Assembly: GCA_030065855.1 (NCBI GenBank)
Contig: JASJCT010000004.1
Span: forward strand, 1 to 64,000
Origin: Myxococcota bacterium
GTDB taxonomy: Bacteria; Myxococcota_A; Polyangia; JAAYKL01
DNA: 64,000 bases
Direction of reading: 5' to 3'
This document shows, one piece after another, positions 1-7,137 of this stretch. The notes under the pieces were generated by a model, which had not been told where the DNA came from, ran no database searches, and worked only from the letters and a program-made list of their open reading frames with translations. Each line of letters opens with the position of its first letter. Within the stretch, counting starts at the first letter, position 1. A program made the translations under genes and the position numbers.

Positions 1-14
1 TGCTTGGACAATTG

Positions 15-190
15 AAAATCCCCCTGCCCCCTTTTTCAAGGGGGATTCTTTTCTGGCGATCCTACGCTATAAAAACACCCAAAAATCCTTAACCGAATGC
101 CATTGTGGCAAAGGGGGCCGGGGGGATTTCGTCTTTTCCTTGGCATTGCGAGGTGATAAAATCCCCCTTACCCCCTTTTTCAAGGGGGAA
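15..190. repeat. Family R1 C-tract/G-tract palindromes (partial copies)
   Basis: This gene-free start of the window holds the core of a dispersed repeat: C-tract, CCCCCTTTTTCAAGGGGG, then T-rich. One unit lies at 15-47. A second pair, at 107-133 and 158-190, is arranged head to head around a short spacer. The same head-to-head core forms the centre of the two full-length elements at 18615-18782 and 47196-47358. No terminal repeats of those elements are visible here, so these are cores or decayed copies. I see no gene in 1-240. Confidence 0.75.
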
Positions 191-240
191 TGTGCTAACT
201 TCATCCAACAAAATTCGTTCGACATAACGCTACTTGCATT

Positions 241-1317
241 TCATTCCACGTTAGATCGATCAGCAGGATAGCATCCAAGAAGCTTCATTGAAATGGTCAG
301 TTCTTCCAATTCGGTTAAGATGTTAGCAACGCGGGCTTCTTTGTCTGAACCTTCGAAATCCAAGAAAAAGCTGTAGTTGCCTGGATCTGACCGCAGGGGC
401 ATGGAGGCGATCCGGGTCAGATTGATCCCGGCGTCAGCGAACAGTTTGAGGACGTTGTGCAGTTTACCCGAATGGTGAGGTGTTGCGAATATGATCGATG
501 TCTTGTCCCCATCCCCGGTTCTCCTCTCCCTAGACAAAAGTAAAAAACGCGTGGTGTTGGACTGGTTGTCCTCTATTCCTTGTTCGAGAATTTGGAGGTC
601 GTATAGCTCTGCGCACAGGGCACTCGCTATAGCGGCTGTGCCTCGGGGATTTTCCCTGGCCAACATCTTTGCAGCACCTGCTGTATCGTAAAAAGGATGG
701 GGATCGAGTTTATTTCGCATCAAGAACGCCCGGCATTGGGCTAAGGCTTGTGGGTGGGAATAGACAATCCCGATCTCGCGATAGTCCATGTTAGAAGTAG
801 CTAGCAGACAGTGGTTTATCGATACACCGGTCTCACTGATTACGTTTAGGTCTGTGTCGGTGAGGAGATCGTTAACCTGGGTCACAGCGCCTTCAAGCGA
901 GTTTTCCACAGGTACGACACCAAAATCAAAGTGGCCTTCTTCCACGCCGCGGAATACGTCAATAAACTCCATGCAAGGGATGTAAGCGCCCTCTGGTGCT
1001 AGCTTCCTGGCCGCAACTTCTCCGTACGCACCGTGTTCTCCTTGAAAAGCAATGAGAGGTCTATGCTCGTCCTGGAGGCGTTTGCTCTCCTCGATGATTG
1101 TCTTTAGGAGTTGCCTTGTAAAAGAGCGCTCCACCAGGTCGAGACCCAGCTGTTCGGCTTTTGTCAGTAGGGTTTCTTCCCGATGGGGATCACTCGTTGT
1201 CGCTTTAAATTTTCTCGATCGAAGCGCGAGCCCCATGCGTTCCTGGAGTAGAACCAGTAGCTCCCTGTCTATTTTGTCTATTTTCTTGCGAATCTCATCT
1301 AATCTCATTTGGCTCAC
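241..1317 (-). CDS. pheA: Bifunctional chorismate mutase / prephenate dehydratase
   Basis: The 358-residue protein makes phenylpyruvate from chorismate through prephenate, committing carbon to phenylalanine. The N-terminal 85 or so residues are an AroQ-type chorismate mutase (IRKKIDKIDRELLVLLQERM). Residues about 88-265 are prephenate dehydratase, with FQGEHGAYGE, the VPVENSLEG motif and the NTTRFLLL segment. Residues about 275-350 are a C-terminal ACT domain, with the KTSIIF and RIASMPLR segments expected for phenylalanine feedback binding. Length and domain order are those of a typical P-protein. The ATG at 1317 follows AAGGTGAG at good spacing. The gene sits behind a leader peptide and terminator (1351-1587) that form a complete attenuator, so expression should respond to charged tRNA-Phe. 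Confidence 0.96.
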   Translation of the reverse strand: MSQMRLDEIRKKIDKIDRELLVLLQERMGLALRSRKFKATTSDPHREETLLTKAEQLGLDLVERSFTRQLLKTIIEESKRLQDEHRPLIAFQGEHGAYGEVAARKLAPEGAYIPCMEFIDVFRGVEEGHFDFGVVPVENSLEGAVTQVNDLLTDTDLNVISETGVSINHCLLATSNMDYREIGIVYSHPQALAQCRAFLMRNKLDPHPFYDTAGAAKMLARENPRGTAAIASALCAELYDLQILEQGIEDNQSNTTRFLLLSRERRTGDGDKTSIIFATPHHSGKLHNVLKLFADAGINLTRIASMPLRSDPGNYSFFLDFEGSDKEARVANILTELEELTISMKLLGCYPADRSNVE

Positions 1318-1350
1318 CTTTACATCTGTCGAGAGGGCAATGCTGGCCCC

Positions 1351-1382
1351 AAAAAAAAAGCCCTGAGAGATTGCTCAGGGCT
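1351..1382 (-). terminator. Attenuator terminator in the pheA leader
   Basis: On the minus strand a perfect 9-bp stem (AGCCCTGAG / CTCAGGGCT, plus positions 1374-1382 and 1359-1367) with a 6-nt loop is followed directly by nine T residues. It lies between the leader peptide and the pheA start, so it must be read through for pheA to be expressed. Upstream segments can pair with its 5' arm (plus 1391-1397 with 1374-1380), which would prevent the terminator from forming. Confidence 0.9.
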
Positions 1383-1439
1383 CACTTCAACCCCGAGTGG
1401 CCGTCTTCGTCCACCCGGGTATTTGTTTAACTGGTCGCG

Positions 1440-1517
1440 TCAGTCACCCGGATGGACGCTCTTAAAAAAGAAGCGTCCAAAATAAAAGAAACGAACTGTG
1501 AAAAAGATTATTGTCAT
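1440..1517 (-). CDS. pheL: Phenylalanine-rich leader peptide of the pheA attenuator
   Basis: This short reading frame encodes 25 residues, with Phe at codons 5, 6, 10, 11, 13, 16, 17 and 18 and Tyr at 12. It ends at a TGA 58 nt before the terminator hairpin. Eight Phe codons in 25 is the signature of ribosome-mediated attenuation, as in enterobacterial pheL. The Phe codons 16-18 lie inside a hairpin (1453-1460 with 1472-1479), so a ribosome stalled there would open it. The peptide itself probably has no function beyond being translated. The ribosome-binding site is weak or unclear. I am confident in the role because promoter, peptide, alternative stems and terminator all occur in the right order. 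Confidence 0.88.
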   Translation of the reverse strand: MTIIFFTVRFFYFGRFFFKSVHPGD

Positions 1518-1558
1518 TTTAAAAAGGCGTTGTTTCGCTACCTACATCTGCTTCAGCA

Positions 1559-1587
1559 AGCCTAGCGTCACAGCACATACCTGTCAA
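1559..1587 (-). promoter_or_regulatory. Sigma-70 type promoter of pheL-pheA
   Basis: On the minus strand a perfect -35 TTGACA (plus 1582-1587) is followed after exactly 17 nt by TAGGCT (plus 1559-1564). The predicted transcript starts about 35 nt before the leader peptide ATG. The -10 is poor (3 of 6), but the -35, spacing and position relative to the attenuator fit. Confidence 0.6.
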
Positions 1588-1699
1588 TACGCGATTTCTA
1601 CCTCTCTACGCATGGGGCCGTGGGGAGCTTAACCATTTCGGAGGTCGTCTCCCAAAGCCCTCCTCCTGGCATCCCCCCGGCAGGCAAATGGTCATTAAC

Positions 1700-1750
1700 T
1701 CCCCCTCCCCAACGTCCGAACGTCACCCGGGGGAGGGTCGGGGAGGGGGC
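1700..1750. repeat. Family R4 GC-rich palindromic repeat
   Basis: An imperfect palindrome of the form CCCCCTCCCC ... GGGGAGGG, with CGTCCGAACGTC in the centre. It resembles the repeats at 40128-40233 and 60299-60469. It lies in the leader region before the thioesterase gene and might act on its transcript. The rest of 1588-1834 shows no gene. Confidence 0.55.
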
Positions 1751-1834
1751 AAGGGGAGAGGAAGGCAAGATGAGCGACTTTCGAGACTAGACAAGAGCGC
1801 CAATGCACTACATAAGTCTCTACAAGGAGTACCG

Positions 1835-2290
1835 ATGTTAGAGTTTCCAGAAAACATTATCGAAATGATCAACGCCCAACTGGGCGGTTTTAACACTTTG
1901 ATCGGGCTTAAATTTGTTCATGCCACGCCCGATAGATTTGTTGCCGAGCTCGACGTCGAAGCGCACCATAAGCAGCCTTATGGCCTGGTGCACGGCGGTG
2001 TGTATGCCGCGATGATCGAGACGGTCTGCAGCACTGCTGCAGCACTCAACGTGTTTGCCGAGGGCAAAAGTGCGGTGGGCCTGGACAATGCAACGTCTTT
2101 TCTACGCGCCGTGCGTTCCGGTCGGTTGAGATGTACTGCGAGGCCCCTGCACAAGGGCCGCCGCTCTCACGTCTGGGATGCTGATGTCCGCGATGAGCGG
2201 GACCGGGAAGTGGCTCACGGCCGGGTGAGGATGATGATCCTAGAACCAGACAGCAAAGTCGATGGGGTCAAGGTGCAGCTGGAAACCTAG
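1835..2290 (+). CDS. PaaI-family hotdog thioesterase
   Basis: The 151-residue protein has the hotdog fold signature LVHGGVYAAMIETVCSTAA, in which HGG and the helix after it are typical of PaaI/YdiI-type acyl-CoA thioesterases. The second strand pair reads VGLDNATSFLRAVRSG. Such enzymes hydrolyse acyl- or aryl-CoA in the cytoplasm; the substrate cannot be told from sequence. The start at 1835 is chosen because AAGGAG lies just upstream. A longer frame begins at 1688 but runs through a repeat and has no homology-like content. The gene stands alone between the pheA leader region and a repeat element. Confidence 0.85.
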   Translation: MLEFPENIIEMINAQLGGFNTLIGLKFVHATPDRFVAELDVEAHHKQPYGLVHGGVYAAMIETVCSTAAALNVFAEGKSAVGLDNATSFLRAVRSGRLRCTARPLHKGRRSHVWDADVRDERDREVAHGRVRMMILEPDSKVDGVKVQLET

Positions 2291-2294
2291 ACAT

Positions 2295-2414
2295 GTCCGC
2301 CTCCGCAAAGCCTCCGGCGAGATGTTGAATTTTCAAAATCTACGGGGACATCTTGGATATTCGAAATCTACCTCGAAACTCGATAACCACGCCGTAGGCC
2401 TGGCGGAGGCGGGC
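2295..2414. repeat. Family R2 MITE-like element, full length
   Basis: This roughly 120-bp element is bounded by imperfect 24-bp terminal inverted repeats: GTCCGCCTCCGC-AAGCC on the left (from 2295), and its counterpart ending at 2414, about 20 of 24 positions matching. A related left part, without the right end, occurs at 47127-47195 with the shared run ACCTCGAAACTCGATAACCA. It has no coding capacity and looks like a non-autonomous mobile element. Confidence 0.7.
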
Positions 2415-2442
2415 CACGTCATTCATGCTGGGGGACGGTGCG

Positions 2443-2655
2443 CTACCTTCCCTCAAATTTGAAGGACACGTTCACCCGGGCACGGTAGGCGACCACCTTA
2501 TTGTCCTCAACTTTCATGTCCAGGGTAACGATCTCGGCCACCCGGAGATCTCGAAGCGTTTCTGATGCCTTTTCCACAGCGGCCTTGGCCGCGGCTTCCC
2601 AGGAATCCGTTGACGTGCCGACAAGTTCGATCACTTTGTAGACGCTCTCTGTCAT
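2443..2655 (-). CDS. Dodecin, flavin-binding storage protein
   Basis: The 70-residue protein has the dodecin pattern: VYKVIELVGTSTDSWEAAAKAAVEKA, then LRVAEIVTLDMKVEDNKVVAYRARVNVSFKFE. Dodecins assemble as hollow dodecamers that bind flavins or CoA; the Trp of TDSWE stacks on the isoalloxazine ring. A very strong AAGGAGGAGAT site precedes the ATG at 2655. A plausible promoter lies at 2720-2748. It is a single gene, reading away from the lipoprotein at 2869. Confidence 0.93.
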   Translation of the reverse strand: MTESVYKVIELVGTSTDSWEAAAKAAVEKASETLRDLRVAEIVTLDMKVEDNKVVAYRARVNVSFKFEGR

Positions 2656-2719
2656 GGCTCCATCTCCTCCTTGTTATATTGTCTTGAATATCTATCGAGT
2701 CCCTAATGGACAGAAGTTC

Positions 2720-2748
2720 TATTTAAGCTAGATTGTTGGCCGCGTCAA
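2720..2748 (-). promoter_or_regulatory. Putative promoter of the dodecin gene
   Basis: On the minus strand TTGACG is followed after 17 nt by TAAATA, about 65 nt before the dodecin start. This is a consensus-type match only. Confidence 0.4.
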
Positions 2749-2868
2749 TCGAATTGAGACCCCTGCGCTAAAGAGATATTGGGTTGTTTGAGCAGGACCT
2801 TGAAGCGAGCACCGTCCTCGACTTATAGTGGCCGGCGAGGTAAGAACCCGGTGCCTCAGGAGGTTTTA

Positions 2869-3588
2869 ATGAATTCACCCTTTTCACGCGCCCTGCTGGG
2901 TGCGATGCTCCTCATTGCCGGATGTACAGAGAGCGACGTCATTACCGGTCCATCTGAAGGCTGGATCAACTATTCACAGATAAACCTCTGTGCCATTGAC
3001 CACGAGTTGGGCACGCCCCTCGTCTGGCAGAATTTCCAAATCAGGAACAATAACCCAACGACCCCTTTGAAGATATCCAATATCGAAATTCGCGGTGATG
3101 CCAGTTGCGCCTTCAAGTGCTTTCGCAGCCCGGTTGGAAGCGAGGTCGGACTTCAGTCATGCCCCCAGGAATCCGCGAGCAATCCTCCGGTTGATTTGAT
3201 ATTGACCCCGGGTGAGGCCGCAATCGTTCGCATCGAGTATACGCCGACAGCGTTGGACGTGACCGACTACGCCGCCTTGGTGATAACATCAAAAGCGGTC
3301 TATGCTGTTCCCAGCCTGCCAGATGAGCCTGACGCTGGAGCAGATACTGACTCTCAAACAGACACGGGCAAGGTCAACGACACAGCAACTAGAGATGACG
3401 CTGGGGCTAATGAGGAAGAGGTGTCTCTACCCAAACTAGCGATTCCAATGTGCGGTAGGGCGATTGCCACAGGCAACAATTCAGACGGCGGCATCGATGC
3501 GGGTGATGGTGGTGCGATAGACACGTCCGAATGTCCTGGCTACTGTGGCGACCCACTCCCAGAAGGTGCACCGGGTTGCTTAGAGTAA
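2869..3588 (+). CDS. Lipoprotein of unknown function
   Basis: The start at 2869 follows CAGGAGG closely and gives a 239-residue protein with a clear lipoprotein signal (LLGAMLLIAGC; Cys becomes residue 1). The mature part has eight or more cysteines and a segment resembling a beta-sandwich (FQIRNNNPTTPLKISNIEIR ... GEAAIVRIEYTP) like the extra-cellular ASH/choice-of-anchor type domains. A low-complexity stretch rich in Asp, Ala and Thr follows (PDAGADTDSQTDTG), then a Cys-rich tail. Such lipoproteins with Asp-rich linkers are common in Bradymonadales-like genomes. The 3' end overlaps the convergent esterase gene by 49 bp. No function can be assigned. Confidence 0.75.
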   Translation: MNSPFSRALLGAMLLIAGCTESDVITGPSEGWINYSQINLCAIDHELGTPLVWQNFQIRNNNPTTPLKISNIEIRGDASCAFKCFRSPVGSEVGLQSCPQESASNPPVDLILTPGEAAIVRIEYTPTALDVTDYAALVITSKAVYAVPSLPDEPDAGADTDSQTDTGKVNDTATRDDAGANEEEVSLPKLAIPMCGRAIATGNNSDGGIDAGDGGAIDTSECPGYCGDPLPEGAPGCLE

Positions 3589-6422
3589 GGGGGGTCTGTC
3601 TTGGTCGGTTGCCAGTGGGTATCGAAAAACCCTGCATCCAGCACCTGGCGATGGCCGAGCACCAAGCCCTGCTTTTTTCCCCAGTGGGTGGCATCGTAGA
3701 TGACGTAGTCTGGAACCAGGGCTGGAAGATGGGCTGTGTAAAAAACTGCCTCTTTGGAAACGCCAGTATGTACAACGACATAACGACTATTATTTAAAGG
3801 ATTGGGATAGATAAACGAAGCAGCCGTTGATGGGCCTTTATATTGCTTCTTGCCCAAGACAATCCCATCTTCTAACACGCGAATCGGCAGGTTATCTCGC
3901 ATTTTGGCCAGCAGCCGATTGCCAGCTGTCGTTCCCACAATCACGAGAGAATACTGCGCGATATCTTTTTCAGTGACCTCGATATCCGCCTTTACCGGCC
4001 AGTTCACGGTCACGCCACGGGTAGGCTGTTTCAGGTATTGAATCAATCGCTTTGAAAGTGCTGTTTCACCAGGGTCGGCGGTGCCATATACAAATAAGAG
4101 GCGCTCGTACAAGGCGTCGCCAATGGGGCCGGCCAAGCCAGGTCGTTTCTCGAGTTGCCCGCTTGGGGGACGGGCACCCAAACGCCACGCCGTATCATCT
4201 CGATGCAGGGACCACGCTGCAACGCCAGGGGGCAGCTGGACAGACTGGCCGTCAATCTGCAGGGTTAGCGGTTCGTCAGCAGTGCCTGGTTGGGTGTTGC
4301 ACAGGGTCAGGGCAGAAATATTCGAAGTGTTCGCAGTGATGTGGTTATCCTCACCCCAGGTTCCTTTGAATCGCGACCAGGATGCATAGTCTGTTGCACC
4401 GTCTATCTCGACCCAGGCCGATGATCGGTATCGCAAATTTCCGGTAGTAAAAACCAGATCGCTGGGATGGGTCGTGCGCTTATATTGCTTTAAGTACTTG
4501 AAAATCTGACGATCTTTGTATGTTTCATCCCAGACGTTATGTGGAAGATCTGGTGTGTCGTACCGCACCTGATAGGTGAGCTTGCGATACTGGTCTGCGA
4601 GGACTTTTGAGTGGCGCAGGGTGTCTTGCAGGCCGTGCACCAAGTAGAGCGGCACATACTGCCCGTTTTCAGCCCACGCCACATTGGAGCGAACCCGGAT
4701 AAGTGTCTTCTCCCAAGACCTTAAGGGTGCGTTTCGAATGGCATTGCGAACCCATAAGCTGTGATATCCACATAGGGCAACAGTCGCGGCAAATTGATCG
4801 GGATAGTGAAGGGTGAGGGACACGGCGCCAGTACCGCCCATAGAGGCTCCTGCAATGTAGATGCGATCCGGATCGATGGGATAGCGACTGCGCACCTGAT
4901 CGAGAGCCTGCATCACATCCACCTCTCCAAATGCCCGATAGCCAGAGCTGCCAAATCCACTTGGCGCGAGCACAAAGAAGCGCACCGGATCCACCGGCTT
5001 TGGATGGCGCTCCCGCATTTCCTTGGTTTCTCCTTCTTCAAGTGGCTGGCCGAAAATCGTCTGCATGGCCTTCATCGGGGAGCTTCTCAGTCCGTGGAGA
5101 ACCACCACTAGCCCAAAGCGTTTTTCCGTGGTGTCGCGCCAGCCAGGTGGGACGTAGAGCGTGTAGTAGCTCCATGAATCATCTATTCGGGATCGAAATC
5201 CCCGGCGCTGAATCCGCGCCCGTGCGGTGGCGTAGAAGTCGATGCGACTGGCCAGGGTCTTTGTCACCTTGCGCGTCTTGCGGAGTTCCCGGTTTAAGTA
5301 GCGAAAGTCCTCATCCCCGGCCTCAATTAGGGATTTTAGATGGGCCACGCGCCAATGTGCGCTTTCTATGCTCGACTGGGGCAGGTCTGGATGTTCGCGA
5401 GATTTCTTTAGGTCTGCCCAGGCTTGTGCCAGGGATTGGACGTGGGTCATGAAGAACGAGAGCTGCTTTGAAAACTGCGCCCCTGCCACATCCACTGCAA
5501 TGGCCGCCGGTCCTGGATGCTTATCAAATTCAAACTGTGCCAATGCGTATTGGGTAGGTCCCTGGGGCGTGAGGTCGATTGTCTGGCTGGTTGGGTCAGG
5601 TGCTCCTGGTCCTGTAAAAGATATTTTGGCTGGCATGTGGCCGGCGATGGGTCGTCCGCCGTCAAAGGCCAGGTTGACCTTTACCGACATTGCGCCCCTG
5701 TCGAGATCGATGTGGCGGTCGACGACCAATCGGCCGGCTTGTTTTATGAGTTGATGCAGCGGTCTTGTGCAACCCGGGAGAACAACTGCCACACTTTTAT
5801 CAGGCGGGCCAAAGTCTGTGTCCATCAGCCGGGCGACCAGGCGCCAAGGCCCCTGGTCTTTCTTCCAAAGCTTAATGACCAGCAGATTATCGCCCTTGGC
5901 CAAGTCGAGGGAGATGAGATCTGTATCAGCGCTGAATCGCCGCACCAGATCACGATGTAGACGCAACTCACCGCCCAGCCAGACGGCCAGACTACCGTCG
6001 CTCCCCAGGGATAGCCATCGCCGGCCTGGTGTCTCCGTTCGCAACACCGCGGCCAAGTAACTCGTGCGCGGCCCACCTCCTTCGATGGTCACCACGCCAT
6101 ATCGACCGATCGCAGTGCGCCAATGGGTTCCTGCTGCTGGGTCGCCCGCTCTTGGTAAGTGCTCAATGCCGCCTGTTTTTAGGCGGTCAAATAACGATTG
6201 AACCTGGAGATGTTTGGTGGACTGAGTCGCGCCCGGGACAGGGCCAAGCTGGAGCCAAGAGGCGATAGTACCGCCTGCATCCAGTTTAAAGACACTAGGG
6301 CAGACATGTACCGCTGCCCTGGTCTCTGGGCTGACCGATAGGGATAGAACACTAAGGACTGCCGCGGCAACGGTGTGGGTAAGATTTATAGCCGGGCCGC
6401 GGTGTTTCACTGTCGGTTGCAC
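3540..6422 (-). CDS. Exported serine esterase/peptidase of the alpha/beta hydrolase fold
   Basis: The 960-residue protein begins with a long signal-like segment (AAAVLSVLSLSVSPETRA). A large N-terminal region of unknown type, perhaps with beta-sandwich modules, precedes a hydrolase core at about residues 430-650. The core contains VVVLHGLRSSP, the nucleophile elbow GASMGGTGAV, an acid-loop candidate LVHGLQDTLRHS and the His candidate DLPHNVWDE. This arrangement is that of polyhydroxybutyrate-depolymerase/prolyl-oligopeptidase-like esterases. The C-terminal 250 residues contain a second fold-like region (LLFVYGTADPGETALSKRLIQYL ... VIVGT). Translation starts at GTG 6422 inside the 3' end of the upstream gene (16-bp overlap), so the two are translationally coupled. 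The substrate is unknown. Confidence 0.8.
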   Translation of the reverse strand: MQPTVKHRGPAINLTHTVAAAVLSVLSLSVSPETRAAVHVCPSVFKLDAGGTIASWLQLGPVPGATQSTKHLQVQSLFDRLKTGGIEHLPRAGDPAAGTHWRTAIGRYGVVTIEGGGPRTSYLAAVLRTETPGRRWLSLGSDGSLAVWLGGELRLHRDLVRRFSADTDLISLDLAKGDNLLVIKLWKKDQGPWRLVARLMDTDFGPPDKSVAVVLPGCTRPLHQLIKQAGRLVVDRHIDLDRGAMSVKVNLAFDGGRPIAGHMPAKISFTGPGAPDPTSQTIDLTPQGPTQYALAQFEFDKHPGPAAIAVDVAGAQFSKQLSFFMTHVQSLAQAWADLKKSREHPDLPQSSIESAHWRVAHLKSLIEAGDEDFRYLNRELRKTRKVTKTLASRIDFYATARARIQRRGFRSRIDDSWSYYTLYVPPGWRDTTEKRFGLVVVLHGLRSSPMKAMQTIFGQPLEEGETKEMRERHPKPVDPVRFFVLAPSGFGSSGYRAFGEVDVMQALDQVRSRYPIDPDRIYIAGASMGGTGAVSLTLHYPDQFAATVALCGYHSLWVRNAIRNAPLRSWEKTLIRVRSNVAWAENGQYVPLYLVHGLQDTLRHSKVLADQYRKLTYQVRYDTPDLPHNVWDETYKDRQIFKYLKQYKRTTHPSDLVFTTGNLRYRSSAWVEIDGATDYASWSRFKGTWGEDNHITANTSNISALTLCNTQPGTADEPLTLQIDGQSVQLPPGVAAWSLHRDDTAWRLGARPPSGQLEKRPGLAGPIGDALYERLLFVYGTADPGETALSKRLIQYLKQPTRGVTVNWPVKADIEVTEKDIAQYSLVIVGTTAGNRLLAKMRDNLPIRVLEDGIVLGKKQYKGPSTAASFIYPNPLNNSRYVVVHTGVSKEAVFYTAHLPALVPDYVIYDATHWGKKQGLVLGHRQVLDAGFFDTHWQPTKTDPPYSKQPGAPSGSGSPQ

Positions 6423-6862
6423 ACCATAACGCGTTCGCTGGTTTCGAACACGACTTTGGCCTTTTGAAAATCTGTGCGTGCGGTAACGATCCCGATGCCA
6501 AATATGGGGTGGCGTATCAGGTCTCCCTCGTTTAATGCATTCTTGGCGCTATAGGGTAGGGCTGTATCAAAGTCCATGCCATCGGTAAGCTCTGCAAAGA
6601 TGGTCCTGGGGGTACGCGCACTTGCTTTTCTAGACCGGGATGCGGGCTTGGGGGCTGATGAAGTGCGCTTTTTCTGAGCGGCAAATTCGAGGAGAGCTGC
6701 TTTTGTTTTTGCGCGGGGTGCTCGATAAGCATCTTCTGCGCCGCAGCGTTCACACCTGACAGAGCGAATTTGTAGACCCACGGCCTCCAGAACGACGTGA
6801 TTGGAATCTCTTTTGCAAGCCATGCAATAAGCATCGATTGGACTTCCCGATACATACGACAA
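6407..6862 (-). CDS. Zinc-ribbon protein with C-terminal CarD/Tudor-like domain
   Basis: The 151-residue protein has an N-terminal four-Cys zinc ribbon (YCMACK near residue 13, VRCERCGAED near 36), a basic Ser/Arg/Lys-rich linker at about 60-90, and a C-terminal segment GDLIRHPIFGIGIVTARTDFQKAKVVFE. That segment resembles the small beta-barrel found at the end of UvrD/PcrA helicases and in CarD-like transcription factors. A nucleic-acid or RNA-polymerase contact is a reasonable inference. The TTG start at 6862 follows AGGGAG. It overlaps the esterase start by 16 bp, so both are likely in one transcript. Confidence 0.65.
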   Translation of the reverse strand: MSYVSGSPIDAYCMACKRDSNHVVLEAVGLQIRSVRCERCGAEDAYRAPRAKTKAALLEFAAQKKRTSSAPKPASRSRKASARTPRTIFAELTDGMDFDTALPYSAKNALNEGDLIRHPIFGIGIVTARTDFQKAKVVFETSERVMVCNRQ

Positions 6863-6961
6863 TGATATTCTCCCTTTTTATTCAACCAAAGAAAAATTCC
6901 GTGCGGATTATAAACCCCAACATCAAATACCTGCAATGGCCTAAACCACCATTTCTCGCTT

Positions 6962-7062
6962 ACCGCATCAGAACAGGCGTACTAATTCGACCCTTCTGCA
7001 ATGTCAAATTTCATTAACCGCATCAGAACAGGCGTACTAATTCGACCCTTCTGCAATGTCAA
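6962..7062. repeat. Tandem 46-bp direct repeat (two copies, period 55)
   Basis: Two identical 46-bp copies (6962-7007 and 7017-7062) begin ACCGCATCAGAACAGGCGTA and end CTGCAATGTCAA, separated by 9 nt. They lie in the 275-bp region between the divergent genes at 6862 and 7138. The exact identity suggests a recent duplication or a binding-site array for a regulator of one of the two genes. Confidence 0.85.
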
Positions 7063-7100
7063 GGCGAAGCCAATGCCAACAGCCGCTTTATTCTGGACAG

Positions 7101-7128
7101 TTGAAAATTATTCACAATCGACTACATT
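7101..7128 (+). promoter_or_regulatory. Putative promoter giving a near-leaderless transcript
   Basis: TTGAAA (7101-7106) is followed after 16 nt by TACATT (7123-7128), which lies only 9 nt before the ATG at 7138. There is no Shine-Dalgarno sequence in between, only a run of T residues, so the transcript would begin at or within a few bases of the start codon. Confidence 0.4.
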
Positions 7129-7137
7129 GCTTTTTTT

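Noticed and set aside
1688..1834. Longer N-terminus for the thioesterase
   Set aside because: This part is a GC-rich repeat followed by Arg/Gly-rich translation. The internal start at 1835 has a clear AAGGAG and fits family length.
3407..3781. Several frames antisense to the lipoprotein and esterase genes
   Set aside because: They are shadows. Both real genes have clear domain patterns and starts.
6962..7062. Minimal CRISPR or phage attachment pair
   Set aside because: Only two copies with a 9-nt gap, no cas genes, no integrase and no tRNA nearby.
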